A stretch of DNA of 64,000 bases, from positions 1 through 64,000 of the forward strand of contig NZ_SJSO01000013.1 in the NCBI RefSeq assembly GCF_004331735.1. The letters run 5' to 3'. Both the position numbers and the translations under genes were made by a program. Positions 26,477 through 35,887 of the stretch are shown one piece after another (position 1 is the first letter of the stretch; the number at the start of each line of letters is the position of its first letter). Source of the DNA: Pedobacter psychrodurus. Its GTDB lineage: Bacteria > Bacteroidota > Bacteroidia > Sphingobacteriales > Sphingobacteriaceae. The notes beneath the pieces are model-generated. The model was not told where the DNA came from, ran no database searches, and saw only the letters and a program-made list of their open reading frames with translations.

Positions 26477-26603
26477 CGGCTGTAGAACGCTCAAAAAATT
26501 ACTCATTAACCTTAAAGGATAAGCCTATGTAAATGTGAAATCTACGCTTCTACTAAAAAACAAATCCCAATTATATTTCAAAACCATTACTAAGAACAAA
26601 AAG

Positions 26604-29600
26604 ATGACATCATTTTTTTTAACCGCAAGTATAAAAAGTGCTTGCAGGAAATTGCTATTGCCTATCGGATTACTGGCCATCTGTAATGCTAACGCAATCG
26701 CAATAAACCACGGTGTGCCTACATCGGATATAAAGCATAACGCATTTGCCTCGGTAAGTGGAACAGTTACCGATCAAAATAATCAGCCTTTACCAGGTGT
26801 GAGCGTTTTCGAAAAGAAAACAAAAAAAACAACAGTTACTGATGCCAATGGTAAATATTCGATTACTGTTGATGAAGGTGCAATTTTAGTATTCACTTAT
26901 ATTGGATACGATAACGAGGAAGTTGCGGTTAACGGCCGTTTAAATATTAATGTTACTTTAAAAGAAAGTAGTAATACCTTAAATGAGGTGGTGGCTATCG
27001 GTTACCAGAAGATCAGAAAATCGGATGTAACGGGGGCGATTAGCAGTGTTAAGGCCAGCGAAATGAATTTAACTTCTCCTACTGTTGGCCAGGCATTGGT
27101 TGGTAAGGTTGCAGGTGTACAGGTATCGCAAACCAGTGGTGCGCCATATTCGGGCACCAAAATCAGGGTGAGGGGTATCGGTTCCATTAACGCCAGTTCT
27201 GATCCTTTATATGTGATTGATGGTTATCCGGCAGGAAATAATGTATCGATCAATCCAGAGGATATCGAAACCATCGACATTTTGAAAGATGCGGCTTCCG
27301 CTGCCATTTATGGTTCAAGAGCATCGGGTGGGGTAGTGTTAATTACTACCAAAAGAGGTACTGATGGAAAAGGGAAGTTTGAATATGATGTTCAGGGTGG
27401 TGTTTCTCAATTGGCTAAAAAAGTAAAACTATTAGATGCCAATCAATTTATCCAGCTTTTAATTGATGGACGTAACAATGCCTATAAAGATTTATGGGTA
27501 AACGCTGGTAAAACCTGGAACGATGCCATGTTTAGCGATAACAATACTACCCGTATTGCCAATGTAGGTAACGGAGGTAGTGTAAGTATCCCGGCCGATC
27601 TTTATAATTTTAGTACACAACAAGCTATCCCTGCTGCTTACAATACCGATTGGCAGGACGAACTGTACCGCAATGCAGCCTTTCAGCGCCATAACCTTTC
27701 CTTTTCTGGCGGTAATAAAGATGTAAAATACTTTTTAAGTGGTGGTTATCAGAACAACGATGGTATTGTAACCAATACCAACCAGAAGGTAACCAACTTT
27801 AGGGGTAATATTGATGGCAAAGTGAGCGAGCGTTTACATGTAGGCGCAAACATTGCTTACACAAAGAACGATAATAGAGAGGTACAGGAAGGACGTTATA
27901 ACTTAAGCCCAATGATGTCGGCATTAATTTATCTGCCTTACCTGCCAGCAAGAGATGCCAACGGAAATCCTGTTCAGTTTGGAATGGGTTCACTTTCTTC
28001 TCAGTTCGGAATTCAGAACCCTGAAAATCCTTTGGCTACGGTTGAACAGTTAAAGATTACCAGAAAGAGCAATAGGAGTAATTATAATGCCAATGCTACT
28101 TACAAAATTTTAGAGGGGCTTAATTTTAAGGCTAACTTAGGAACACAAACATACAACGAGAAATATGAGTATTATTTGCCTACCAGCTTAAGTAGTGGCA
28201 ATACCCCACCTTACTCTCCAGAATCGATTAGGGCCGCAAATGCAATAGCACAAACGCTTAGTCAGGTAGATCAACTGGCAGAGTTTACTTTAAACTATAA
28301 TAAAACCTTTGGTGAACATAGCATAGATGTTTTAGGCGGATATTCTGCCCAGAAAACATCAAGTGATCTGATCCGTGTTGCGGCAAGCGGGTTCCAGAAC
28401 GATTATATCGGTGAAATTACGGATAAAGGGGCTGAGGCAGCATTTTTTAGATTAGATAGAGCAGGTAAAACAGTTACCACTTTACTTTCTTATTTTGGTC
28501 GTTTCAGCTATAATTACGCGGGCAAATACTTTTTAACTGGTTCCTTCCGTCGCGATGGTTCATCAAGGTTTGGTCCGTTGAATAAGTATGGTAACTTCCC
28601 TTCAATAGCTGCTGGCTGGAATTTATCTGACGAAAGTTTTTACAATAACTTTTTGGGTGAACAATCGCGGGTTAAGCTAAGGGCCAGCTGGGGCTTAAGT
28701 GGAAATAACAATATTCCAGATTACCGCACACAGCAAGAGTTAAGCGCACCAGGTGGCGCGGTTTTCGGGAGTGCAATTTCTACCGCCATTTGGCCAAGCA
28801 GCATTCAGGATAGGGGATTAGGCTGGGAATCTACTTCTCAGTTCAACTTTGGTACGGATATCAGTCTGTTCAAAAACCGTGTGTCGATCATGGCAAATTA
28901 TTATTTAAGTTACTCTTTTAATTTATTGTTTAACAAACCTCTTTCGGCAATTGCCGGAACATCAACAATTTTAACCAATCTTACTGATAGTAAGGTGCGC
29001 AATAAGGGTTTCGATTTGCAGATTGATGGCAAAATTATCCAAAATGAAAACTTTACTTTCGGTTTAAGTGGAAACATTGCGGCAAACCGAAACAAGGTTT
29101 TAGACCTGGGTGGCAACAGTACTATATTTACTGCTGGTGCAGAGCGCTCATATATCACACACGTTACACAAGAGGGCCAGCCAATTGGTATGTTTTATGG
29201 ATTTAAGGTTCTAGGCCGGATTACTGCCGATAATTTAGGCAAGGTAGCGCCATCAGCTTCTTCTACCAATCCGGCAAAAATCGGTGATTTATATTTTCAG
29301 GATACCGATGGGAACGGCATTGTAAACGATGCGGACAAAACCGTAATCGGCACACCATACGCAAAATTTACCTATGGTTTTGCCTTAAATACCTCGTACA
29401 AAACGTTCGATTTAAGGGCCTCATTTAACGGATCGTACGGAAACCAGGTTTTAGATGGACAGGATTATTACCTGTACAACTTTGAAGGTTCGGGAAACCA
29501 GTATGTAGAAGTTGCCGATCGTTACAGAAATGAAGCCAATCCGGGTAGTGGTTTAAACTACCGTGCATCGCGTGCGGGTACCCAGAGTAATAGTACCCGT

Positions 29601-29870
29601 TTATCGTCATTTTACATTCAGGATGGATCTTATTTCAGGTGTACCAATATTACTTTAGGTTACAGTTTTCCAAAGCAACTGGCCAATACACTTAAGGTGA
29701 GCAACATCCGCGTTTATGCGAGTGTAGATAATGCCTTTACCATTACCGATTATAAAGGTTATAATCCTGAGGTAGATTATAGTGCGGGCAATAACCTTGC
29801 TCCTGGTGTAGATTATGGAAACTATCCATTGGCAAGAACCTATAACCTTGGTATCAAATTGACTTTTTAG
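26604..29870 (+). CDS. SusC-type TonB-dependent receptor (pair 1)
   Basis: About 1088 residues from the ATG at 26604 (a GTG at 26535 would add 23 residues ahead of the signal peptide MTSFFLTASIKSACRKLL..ANA). It has an N-terminal carboxypeptidase-regulatory-like domain (VSGTVTDQNNQPLPGVSVFEKK), a TonB-box-like NEVVAIGYQ, a plug with IRVRGIGSINASSDPLYVIDG and DILKDAASAAIYGSRASGGV, then a 22-strand barrel ending YNLGIKLTF. It imports glycan oligomers with its SusD lid. No hairpin separates it from susD here (10-bp gap), unlike the other two pairs. Confidence 0.95.
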   Translation: MTSFFLTASIKSACRKLLLPIGLLAICNANAIAINHGVPTSDIKHNAFASVSGTVTDQNNQPLPGVSVFEKKTKKTTVTDANGKYSITVDEGAILVFTYIGYDNEEVAVNGRLNINVTLKESSNTLNEVVAIGYQKIRKSDVTGAISSVKASEMNLTSPTVGQALVGKVAGVQVSQTSGAPYSGTKIRVRGIGSINASSDPLYVIDGYPAGNNVSINPEDIETIDILKDAASAAIYGSRASGGVVLITTKRGTDGKGKFEYDVQGGVSQLAKKVKLLDANQFIQLLIDGRNNAYKDLWVNAGKTWNDAMFSDNNTTRIANVGNGGSVSIPADLYNFSTQQAIPAAYNTDWQDELYRNAAFQRHNLSFSGGNKDVKYFLSGGYQNNDGIVTNTNQKVTNFRGNIDGKVSERLHVGANIAYTKNDNREVQEGRYNLSPMMSALIYLPYLPARDANGNPVQFGMGSLSSQFGIQNPENPLATVEQLKITRKSNRSNYNANATYKILEGLNFKANLGTQTYNEKYEYYLPTSLSSGNTPPYSPESIRAANAIAQTLSQVDQLAEFTLNYNKTFGEHSIDVLGGYSAQKTSSDLIRVAASGFQNDYIGEITDKGAEAAFFRLDRAGKTVTTLLSYFGRFSYNYAGKYFLTGSFRRDGSSRFGPLNKYGNFPSIAAGWNLSDESFYNNFLGEQSRVKLRASWGLSGNNNIPDYRTQQELSAPGGAVFGSAISTAIWPSSIQDRGLGWESTSQFNFGTDISLFKNRVSIMANYYLSYSFNLLFNKPLSAIAGTSTILTNLTDSKVRNKGFDLQIDGKIIQNENFTFGLSGNIAANRNKVLDLGGNSTIFTAGAERSYITHVTQEGQPIGMFYGFKVLGRITADNLGKVAPSASSTNPAKIGDLYFQDTDGNGIVNDADKTVIGTPYAKFTYGFALNTSYKTFDLRASFNGSYGNQVLDGQDYYLYNFEGSGNQYVEVADRYRNEANPGSGLNYRASRAGTQSNSTRLSSFYIQDGSYFRCTNITLGYSFPKQLANTLKVSNIRVYASVDNAFTITDYKGYNPEVDYSAGNNLAPGVDYGNYPLARTYNLGIKLTF

Positions 29871-29880
29871 AACTAAAGAA

Positions 29881-31410
29881 ATGAAAAAACATATTTATAA
29901 AGTATTGGCCCTAAGTGCAATTTTAAGTTTGGGTGCCTGTAAAAAAGATTTTCTAAATCAAAGTAACCCTAACGCCATTGCTGTAGAAAACTATTTTAAA
30001 ACAGAAAATGATGTATTGTTGGCTGTTAATGGTGTTTACCAATCGCTTAGAAGCAACAATACCCTGGGTGAAAACAGCGGTTTATTTACTGATGAACGCT
30101 CTGACGATGCGGGTAGGAATGATAACCAGAGTAATGCCGGAGAGCCCTTTCAGTTTAATGATTTTTCGCTCCTGCCAAGCAATTCTTATTTAAAGAGCCA
30201 TTGGTTAGCACTTTATGAGGCTATTGGCAGAACCAATGTTGTACTTACAAACATTGATAAAGTATCTTTTACCAATGCGGCTACTAAAGAGAATTATAAA
30301 GCAGAAGCGAAGTTTATCAGGGCTATTATGTATTTCGAACTGGTTAGGAAATGGGGACCCGTACCAGTGGTAACCAAACAGCTTAGCACAGCCGATGAAG
30401 TAAAAGATAACACTTTTCGTGTGCCTGAAGCGGATGTATACAACCAGATTGTAATCGATTTAAAAGATGCCCTTAACAGCACATTGCCAAATTTCCAAAC
30501 GGGGGCGAATATAGGTAGAACTTCGAAAGCGGCAATAAACGCATATTTGGGTAAGGTGTTTTTAACAATGGCGGCTACATTGCCTGCAAATAAAACCGAA
30601 AACTTGAGCAATGCCAATACTTATTTGACGACAGCTTACAATATGAAAGCTTTTGGAAATTTATCTGAAATTCCATATGCTGACGTATTTGATGTAGCTA
30701 AAAAAGGAATTTGTAAAGAACTGATTTTCCAGATTTCTTACAGACAGGGCGATATCAATTTTAGTTCGAGCATTGCAGCAAATAACCAGGCCAAAGGCGA
30801 AACCATCAACTCGCTCAAACCTTCTACCGGGATTGGCGGTAATGCAAAGCTTGATCTGATTAATGAATACGAAACAAGCGATTTAAGGAAAGATTTCTCT
30901 GTTAAATTTGCCAATGATGCAATTGTAAAAGACTGGTTTATTACCAAATTCCGCGATGCGAGCCAAGCGGCAACCAATGCGGGTTATGGAGGTAATGATT
31001 ATATTTTAATGCGTTATGCTGACGTAATTTTAATGCTTGCCGAAGTAAACATGTTGCAGGGCAACGATGCGGTGGCCATTCAGTATTTAGATATGGTTAG
31101 GACAAGAGCTGGAATGCCATTATACGCTGTAGCAAAAATGGACGCCACTTATGCGGCTAAATTTCCTACTCTAAAATTGGCTATTTTACACGAGCGTAGG
31201 TCTGAATTCGCTTTTGAGCACCAAAGATGGTTTGATTTAATCAGGAATTTTACAGCAGCAGAGTTGGTTACTTACTTAAAAGCCAAACCACAGTCTTCGT
31301 ATGGTATTGCTAAACTGGCTAACGTAACTACTAAAGATAGGTATTATCCAATTCCTTTTGATGAGGTTAAACTAGATCCGGTTAAAATGTACCAGAATCC
31401 GGGATATTGA
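29881..31410 (+). CDS. SusD-like outer-membrane glycan-binding lipoprotein (pair 1)
   Basis: 509 residues with a lipoprotein signal (LSAILSLGACKKDFLNQ, Cys about 20). RagB/SusD features include EAKFIRAIMYFELVRKWGPVPVV near 140-165 and the C-terminal RRSEFAFEHQRWFDLIRN followed by YYPIPFDEVKLDP..YQNPGY. It forms the surface lid of the neighbouring SusC barrel. It is shorter than the two SusD proteins downstream and diverges from them, suggesting a different glycan fragment is bound. Confidence 0.94.
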   Translation: MKKHIYKVLALSAILSLGACKKDFLNQSNPNAIAVENYFKTENDVLLAVNGVYQSLRSNNTLGENSGLFTDERSDDAGRNDNQSNAGEPFQFNDFSLLPSNSYLKSHWLALYEAIGRTNVVLTNIDKVSFTNAATKENYKAEAKFIRAIMYFELVRKWGPVPVVTKQLSTADEVKDNTFRVPEADVYNQIVIDLKDALNSTLPNFQTGANIGRTSKAAINAYLGKVFLTMAATLPANKTENLSNANTYLTTAYNMKAFGNLSEIPYADVFDVAKKGICKELIFQISYRQGDINFSSSIAANNQAKGETINSLKPSTGIGGNAKLDLINEYETSDLRKDFSVKFANDAIVKDWFITKFRDASQAATNAGYGGNDYILMRYADVILMLAEVNMLQGNDAVAIQYLDMVRTRAGMPLYAVAKMDATYAAKFPTLKLAILHERRSEFAFEHQRWFDLIRNFTAAELVTYLKAKPQSSYGIAKLANVTTKDRYYPIPFDEVKLDPVKMYQNPGY

Positions 31411-31419
31411 GCGAAATGA

Positions 31420-31491
31420 CTGATTTGTGTGAGCAAATCAGTGTATCTTTATACATGTAATTTTTGGGGCATTGCAGCATTGCAACGCCCC
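31420..31491. terminator. Probable terminator region between susD1 and the convergent HTCS gene
   Basis: There are two hairpins: CTGATTTG/CAAATCAG (31420-31427 and 31434-31441) and GGGGC/GCCCC (31466-31470 and 31487-31491), the latter followed on the + strand by ttatttat. The gap lies between two converging genes. Confidence 0.5.
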
Positions 31492-34400
31492 TTATTTATC
31501 ATCCGCAGAAGTTATAAACTCACTTGGGGTTTTACCGAAATGTTTTTTAAACTCTGAACTAAAATATTTCCGATCGTTAAAACCTACTGAATAAGCAATT
31601 TCGGCAATATTGCCTGAACCTTGCTTGAGTAATTGGGCGGCTCTTTTTATTCGCAACGATTTAATAAAATCGTTTACCGAAAGGTCGGTTAGTGCCCTTA
31701 TTTTTTTATAGAGTACGGGTTGGCTCATGCCAATTTCAGATGCGAGGGTAGGTACATCAAAATCTGTATCAGCAATTCTATCTTCGATAACCTGAATAAT
31801 CTTGCTTAAGAAATTCTGCTCTGTGGTGTTAATCACCATGTTTTTCGGTTCGAGTGTAATTACCTGGGCAAACTTTTGTTTAATGGTTTCTCTGGCGTTT
31901 AACAGGTTCTGGATGTTCAGTTCGAGTATTTTTAAATTAAATGGTTTCATGATGTAGGCATCGGCTCCGTTTTCGAAACCGTTTACCTGGTGTACATAAG
32001 CCGATCTTGCCGTTAATAAAACCACAGGGATATGGCTGGTTCGCTCATCTGTTTTAAGTTTCCGGCATAATTCGAGGCCATCCATTATGGGCATCATTAC
32101 ATCACTGATAATTAAATCGGGAATCAGATCTAAAGCACAGGCTAGTCCAGTAACCCCGTTTTCGCACTCGTAAATCAGATAAGAGGGGCTTAAAGCCTGT
32201 TTAATAAAGGTTCTTACATCTTGGTTATCTTCTACCAGTAAGATGCTGTTCTTTCTCTTTTCCGCTGAATCATCTGGCACGGCATCATCTTCCTTAAACT
32301 GTTCGGTTACCTGCGTTGCACTAAGGTTATAATTTAAGGCATCGTCGTAATAAACATAATCGGGAATAAAATCGGATGGATTAAAATGTTCTTTCCCTGT
32401 TTTTAAACTTACTGTAAAAGCAGTATTGCCAAAGGCTTTGTCGTTTTTAGGTGTGCTTTCGAAACTGATCTGCCCATGATGCAGTTCTACAATGCTTTTA
32501 GAGAACGATAAGCCCAAACCTGTACCAATGGTTGTAGTGGCATTGGCCTGATAAAAATTAGTGAATAAATTGGCCTGGTTCTCTAAAGGAATGCCTTTAC
32601 CGTTATCACAGATCTTAATATTAACCAATTGCTTTTCTGTTTCTATCTTTAGGCTAATTTTTCCGTTTACAGGTGTAAACTTAAAGGCGTTTGAGAGTAG
32701 ATTAAACATCACTTTTTCCATTTGAACCTTATCAAAATAAAGTTCAATTTCTGCAAGTTCGGTTTCAAACTGGTAATCGATGTTCTTAGATATGGCCATG
32801 TTCTGGAAAGCCAGAAATATTTCCCTGCAGAATTTCACCAGATCACCCGGACTTACATGTAATGCCATTTTTCCGCTTTCAGCTTTTCTAAAGTCGAGCA
32901 GTTCAGTAACCAGGTTCATTAAACGGTCGGCATTGTTTTTAATCGGTTGCAGATCTCTGTTTAGGGCAGGGTCGTCTTTTGCGTTTTCGATCAATTTATC
33001 CAATGGACCAACAATGAGGGTTAAAGGCGTACGTATTTCGTGAGAAATATTGGTGAAAAATTCTAACTTATGTTCGTTAATCTCTTTTTCTTTTTTGAGT
33101 ACAGCTTTTATCAATAAATAACGTATAAATACAAAGGAAATGGCTGCAAAAGCACAAACGTAAAAGAGGTAGGCCCACCATGTTCTATAAAATGGCGGCA
33201 AAATTTTAATATCTAACGTGCTCGTTTCTTTGGTCCAAAGCCCATCATTATTACTTCCTTTAACCATAAGGGTGTAGTTTCCGGGAGAGAGGTTGGTATA
33301 GCTGGCCGAAGGAATGTCTACATAATTCCAGTTTTTTTCGAAACCACCGAGCTTGTAAGCATAACGGTTTTTATCAGCTTTTATAAAGTTAAGTAGCGTA
33401 AAATCGATAGAAAATACATTCTGGTCAGATTCGAAGGTAATTGATTTAATGGTGCTGATATTTTGTTTAAGTAGGCCATCTTTGGTATTCAGCGCTATAG
33501 GTTTATTAAACAGTTTTAATCCAGTAAAAATAACAGGTGGAGTGTTTTTATTCTCTTTGATTTCGTTGGGGAAAAAGCTCACCATTCCACTTAATCCCCC
33601 AAAGAAAAAGGCACCCTTACTGTCTTTTAAAAATGATTTGTAATTAAATTCGTTGCCCGGCAGTCCATCTTTAATATTGTAGGTTTTACAAGTTTTAAGT
33701 TTGGGGTTGTATTTACATAAACCTTTGTCTGTAGTTATCCATAGGTTATTAAAATCATCTTCCAGTATGCCCATGATGTTATTGCTGGGTAAGCCATCAA
33801 AAGTGGTCATTCTGGTATAACTATGGCGATCGGGATTTAGCTTAAATAAGCCATTATGCAAGGTGCCTATAAGCAAATACCCTTCTTTATTGCCAGTTAA
33901 ACAAGTGATTTCATCATATTTTAAAATTTCAGGATCGGCAGCAACACGGCTCACAAATCGCTGGCTATTTCTTTTCAACTGGTAAAGGCCTGAGTTGGTG
34001 GCTACCCAAAGGCTTCGTTTGGCATCTTCAAAAATGTAAAGTATGGCATCAGTTAAGCCATTTACCCGATTGCGGGTAAATTTACCTGTAGTACTATTAA
34101 AGCTATTTAAGCCGCCGTTAGTACCTACCCAAAAGCGTCCGTAACTATCTTCAAAAACGGCTGTAATTTCATCGCTACTAATGGATGAGGTGTCGTTTTT
34201 GCGTTTCGTATATCTGACAAAATTTTTTGTTTCTGGCTGAAAAAGGTTTAGTCCTCCATAATGGGTTCCAACCCAAACGCTGTTTTTTTTGTCCCGTATA
34301 ACCGATTTTACCAGATTTGCACTTAAGCTTTTGGGATCATTAGGGTTATTTTTATATCGGGTAAAAGTATTGTTTTTCCTGTCGTAATAATTTAGCCCTT

Positions 34401-35544
34401 CTCCTTCAGTCCCAATCCAAAGGTTTTGGTGCTGATCTTCCATAATCGAGCTGACTACATTACTGCTTAAGCCATTTGTTGCTGTAGTGCTTCGATAAAC
34501 CTTAAAGGGGGTATAATTGGGGTAAACCATGTTGATGGCGCCGTAATAGGTGCCTATCCAAATTATGCCTTGCCGATCTTGATAAATATCGTAAACGGAG
34601 TTTTGACTCAGGCTGGATGGATCTTCCGGAATATTATGTAAGGAGTTGAAATTTTTGGTTGCAGGATTGTAGATGTTGATGCCATGTAATGTTCCGATCC
34701 ATAATTGACCTTCTTGGTCCATTATAATTTTGCGCACATTATTGCTGCTAATGCCTTCTTTGTTAAGACTAGAGTATTGGTAGGTGGTAATGGCTTCTGT
34801 ACTTAGGTTTAATTTGCTTACACCGGTTTGTTTGGTCCCTATCCATAAATTGTTTTCACGGTCTTCAACCATTGTGGTGATATGGTTATCTGTCGCTTTG
34901 TTCAACTCTTCGCTAAAGTCTTTAAAGTATCTGAGGTGTATTTTTCCTTTTTTAAAGCTCATGTTCATTAAACCATAAGTTGTACTTAGCCATAGTGTTC
35001 CATTATGGTCTTCTGTAATGGCATAAATTTCTTCGGGCTTTTGTCCATCCAGAAAGCGTTTAAATTTATACCTTCCATTAGTGTTGAGCAGGTTTAAGCC
35101 AGTTTTCGTACCGATCCACACACGGTTCTTTTTGTCCTGAAAAATGCACCTTATAACAGAACCGCTTATGCTGTTGGGATCTTTGTCATTGTGCGCATAG
35201 CGGTCGAAGTTATCATCCGCTTCATTATATTTATGTAACCCTTCTGATGTGCCAATTAATAATGTTCCATTTCTTAAAGCTAAAATAGATGAAAGATAAG
35301 CCGCATTACTTAGGCTTTTCTTATTGTTATTGTCGTGATTATATACCTTAAAAGATTGAGAGTCGTATTTATTTAACCCGAAGCGGGTACCAAACCAGAT
35401 AAAGCCTTTTGCATCTTGTGCTATGGCCAGTACCGAACTTTGCGAGAGCCCATTTTCTACATTGAGGTGTTTAAAAGCATATTTGTTTTGGGCATTACTT
35501 ACAATGATAAAAAGTACTAAAGTAAATGTTAGCAGGTATTTCAT
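31492..35544 (-). CDS. Hybrid two-component system sensor/regulator (HTCS)
   Basis: 1350 residues from the ATG at 35544, which gives a signal peptide MKYLLTFTLVLFIIVSNAQ (upstream ATG at 35634 rejected). Repeated 'G.iWiGT..GLn.y' blades make two periplasmic seven-bladed propellers (about 25-640), then Y_Y_Y (about 685-750), a membrane span (about 778-798), HisKA with H835 (SHEIRTP), HATPase (KICDNGKGIP, GTGLGLS), receiver with D1148 (LIISDVMMPIMDGL) and an AraC-type HTH at the C-terminus. Such proteins sense a glycan fragment and switch on the adjacent locus. It is divergent from the tandem susCD pairs, its likely targets. Confidence 0.96.
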   Translation of the reverse strand: MKYLLTFTLVLFIIVSNAQNKYAFKHLNVENGLSQSSVLAIAQDAKGFIWFGTRFGLNKYDSQSFKVYNHDNNNKKSLSNAAYLSSILALRNGTLLIGTSEGLHKYNEADDNFDRYAHNDKDPNSISGSVIRCIFQDKKNRVWIGTKTGLNLLNTNGRYKFKRFLDGQKPEEIYAITEDHNGTLWLSTTYGLMNMSFKKGKIHLRYFKDFSEELNKATDNHITTMVEDRENNLWIGTKQTGVSKLNLSTEAITTYQYSSLNKEGISSNNVRKIIMDQEGQLWIGTLHGINIYNPATKNFNSLHNIPEDPSSLSQNSVYDIYQDRQGIIWIGTYYGAINMVYPNYTPFKVYRSTTATNGLSSNVVSSIMEDQHQNLWIGTEGEGLNYYDRKNNTFTRYKNNPNDPKSLSANLVKSVIRDKKNSVWVGTHYGGLNLFQPETKNFVRYTKRKNDTSSISSDEITAVFEDSYGRFWVGTNGGLNSFNSTTGKFTRNRVNGLTDAILYIFEDAKRSLWVATNSGLYQLKRNSQRFVSRVAADPEILKYDEITCLTGNKEGYLLIGTLHNGLFKLNPDRHSYTRMTTFDGLPSNNIMGILEDDFNNLWITTDKGLCKYNPKLKTCKTYNIKDGLPGNEFNYKSFLKDSKGAFFFGGLSGMVSFFPNEIKENKNTPPVIFTGLKLFNKPIALNTKDGLLKQNISTIKSITFESDQNVFSIDFTLLNFIKADKNRYAYKLGGFEKNWNYVDIPSASYTNLSPGNYTLMVKGSNNDGLWTKETSTLDIKILPPFYRTWWAYLFYVCAFAAISFVFIRYLLIKAVLKKEKEINEHKLEFFTNISHEIRTPLTLIVGPLDKLIENAKDDPALNRDLQPIKNNADRLMNLVTELLDFRKAESGKMALHVSPGDLVKFCREIFLAFQNMAISKNIDYQFETELAEIELYFDKVQMEKVMFNLLSNAFKFTPVNGKISLKIETEKQLVNIKICDNGKGIPLENQANLFTNFYQANATTTIGTGLGLSFSKSIVELHHGQISFESTPKNDKAFGNTAFTVSLKTGKEHFNPSDFIPDYVYYDDALNYNLSATQVTEQFKEDDAVPDDSAEKRKNSILLVEDNQDVRTFIKQALSPSYLIYECENGVTGLACALDLIPDLIISDVMMPIMDGLELCRKLKTDERTSHIPVVLLTARSAYVHQVNGFENGADAYIMKPFNLKILELNIQNLLNARETIKQKFAQVITLEPKNMVINTTEQNFLSKIIQVIEDRIADTDFDVPTLASEIGMSQPVLYKKIRALTDLSVNDFIKSLRIKRAAQLLKQGSGNIAEIAYSVGFNDRKYFSSEFKKHFGKTPSEFITSADDK

Positions 35545-35887
35545 GTTGGCAGAAAGTGAGGGATGGTTAGCTTTTACCTGATTAAAAGTACAAAATGTTT
35601 CTATTATAAAAATCAAATACGTTTGGTAAGGCAATTTTAATACTTTATCTGCTTATTTGCCTCTCCTAATGCTGTTTTCTGCCTTTCTTTAGGATTTTTA
35701 CACCTATTTATTTAGGATTTTACCCCCTTCTTTTTTTCTCTTCTGAATAGATTTGACCCTATGCATTTGTAACTGATTGCATTGTGACAGCCAAATATTT
35801 AATAACCAAAAAACTAATCTGTATGTAAAGCGAATGCGCTGTCATTCCTTAATAACGGATAAGCAACTAGCCAACAAACAAGAAAAT
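35545..35887. promoter_or_regulatory. Divergent control region between HTCS and the tandem susCD genes
   Basis: A 343-bp AT-rich gap between divergent starts, expected to hold both promoters and the HTCS operator. No direct repeat could be fixed as the operator with confidence. TTTG at about 35752 and an ATTTG at about 35765 are compatible with -33/-7 like elements, but the spacing is wrong, so no promoter is placed. Confidence 0.4.
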
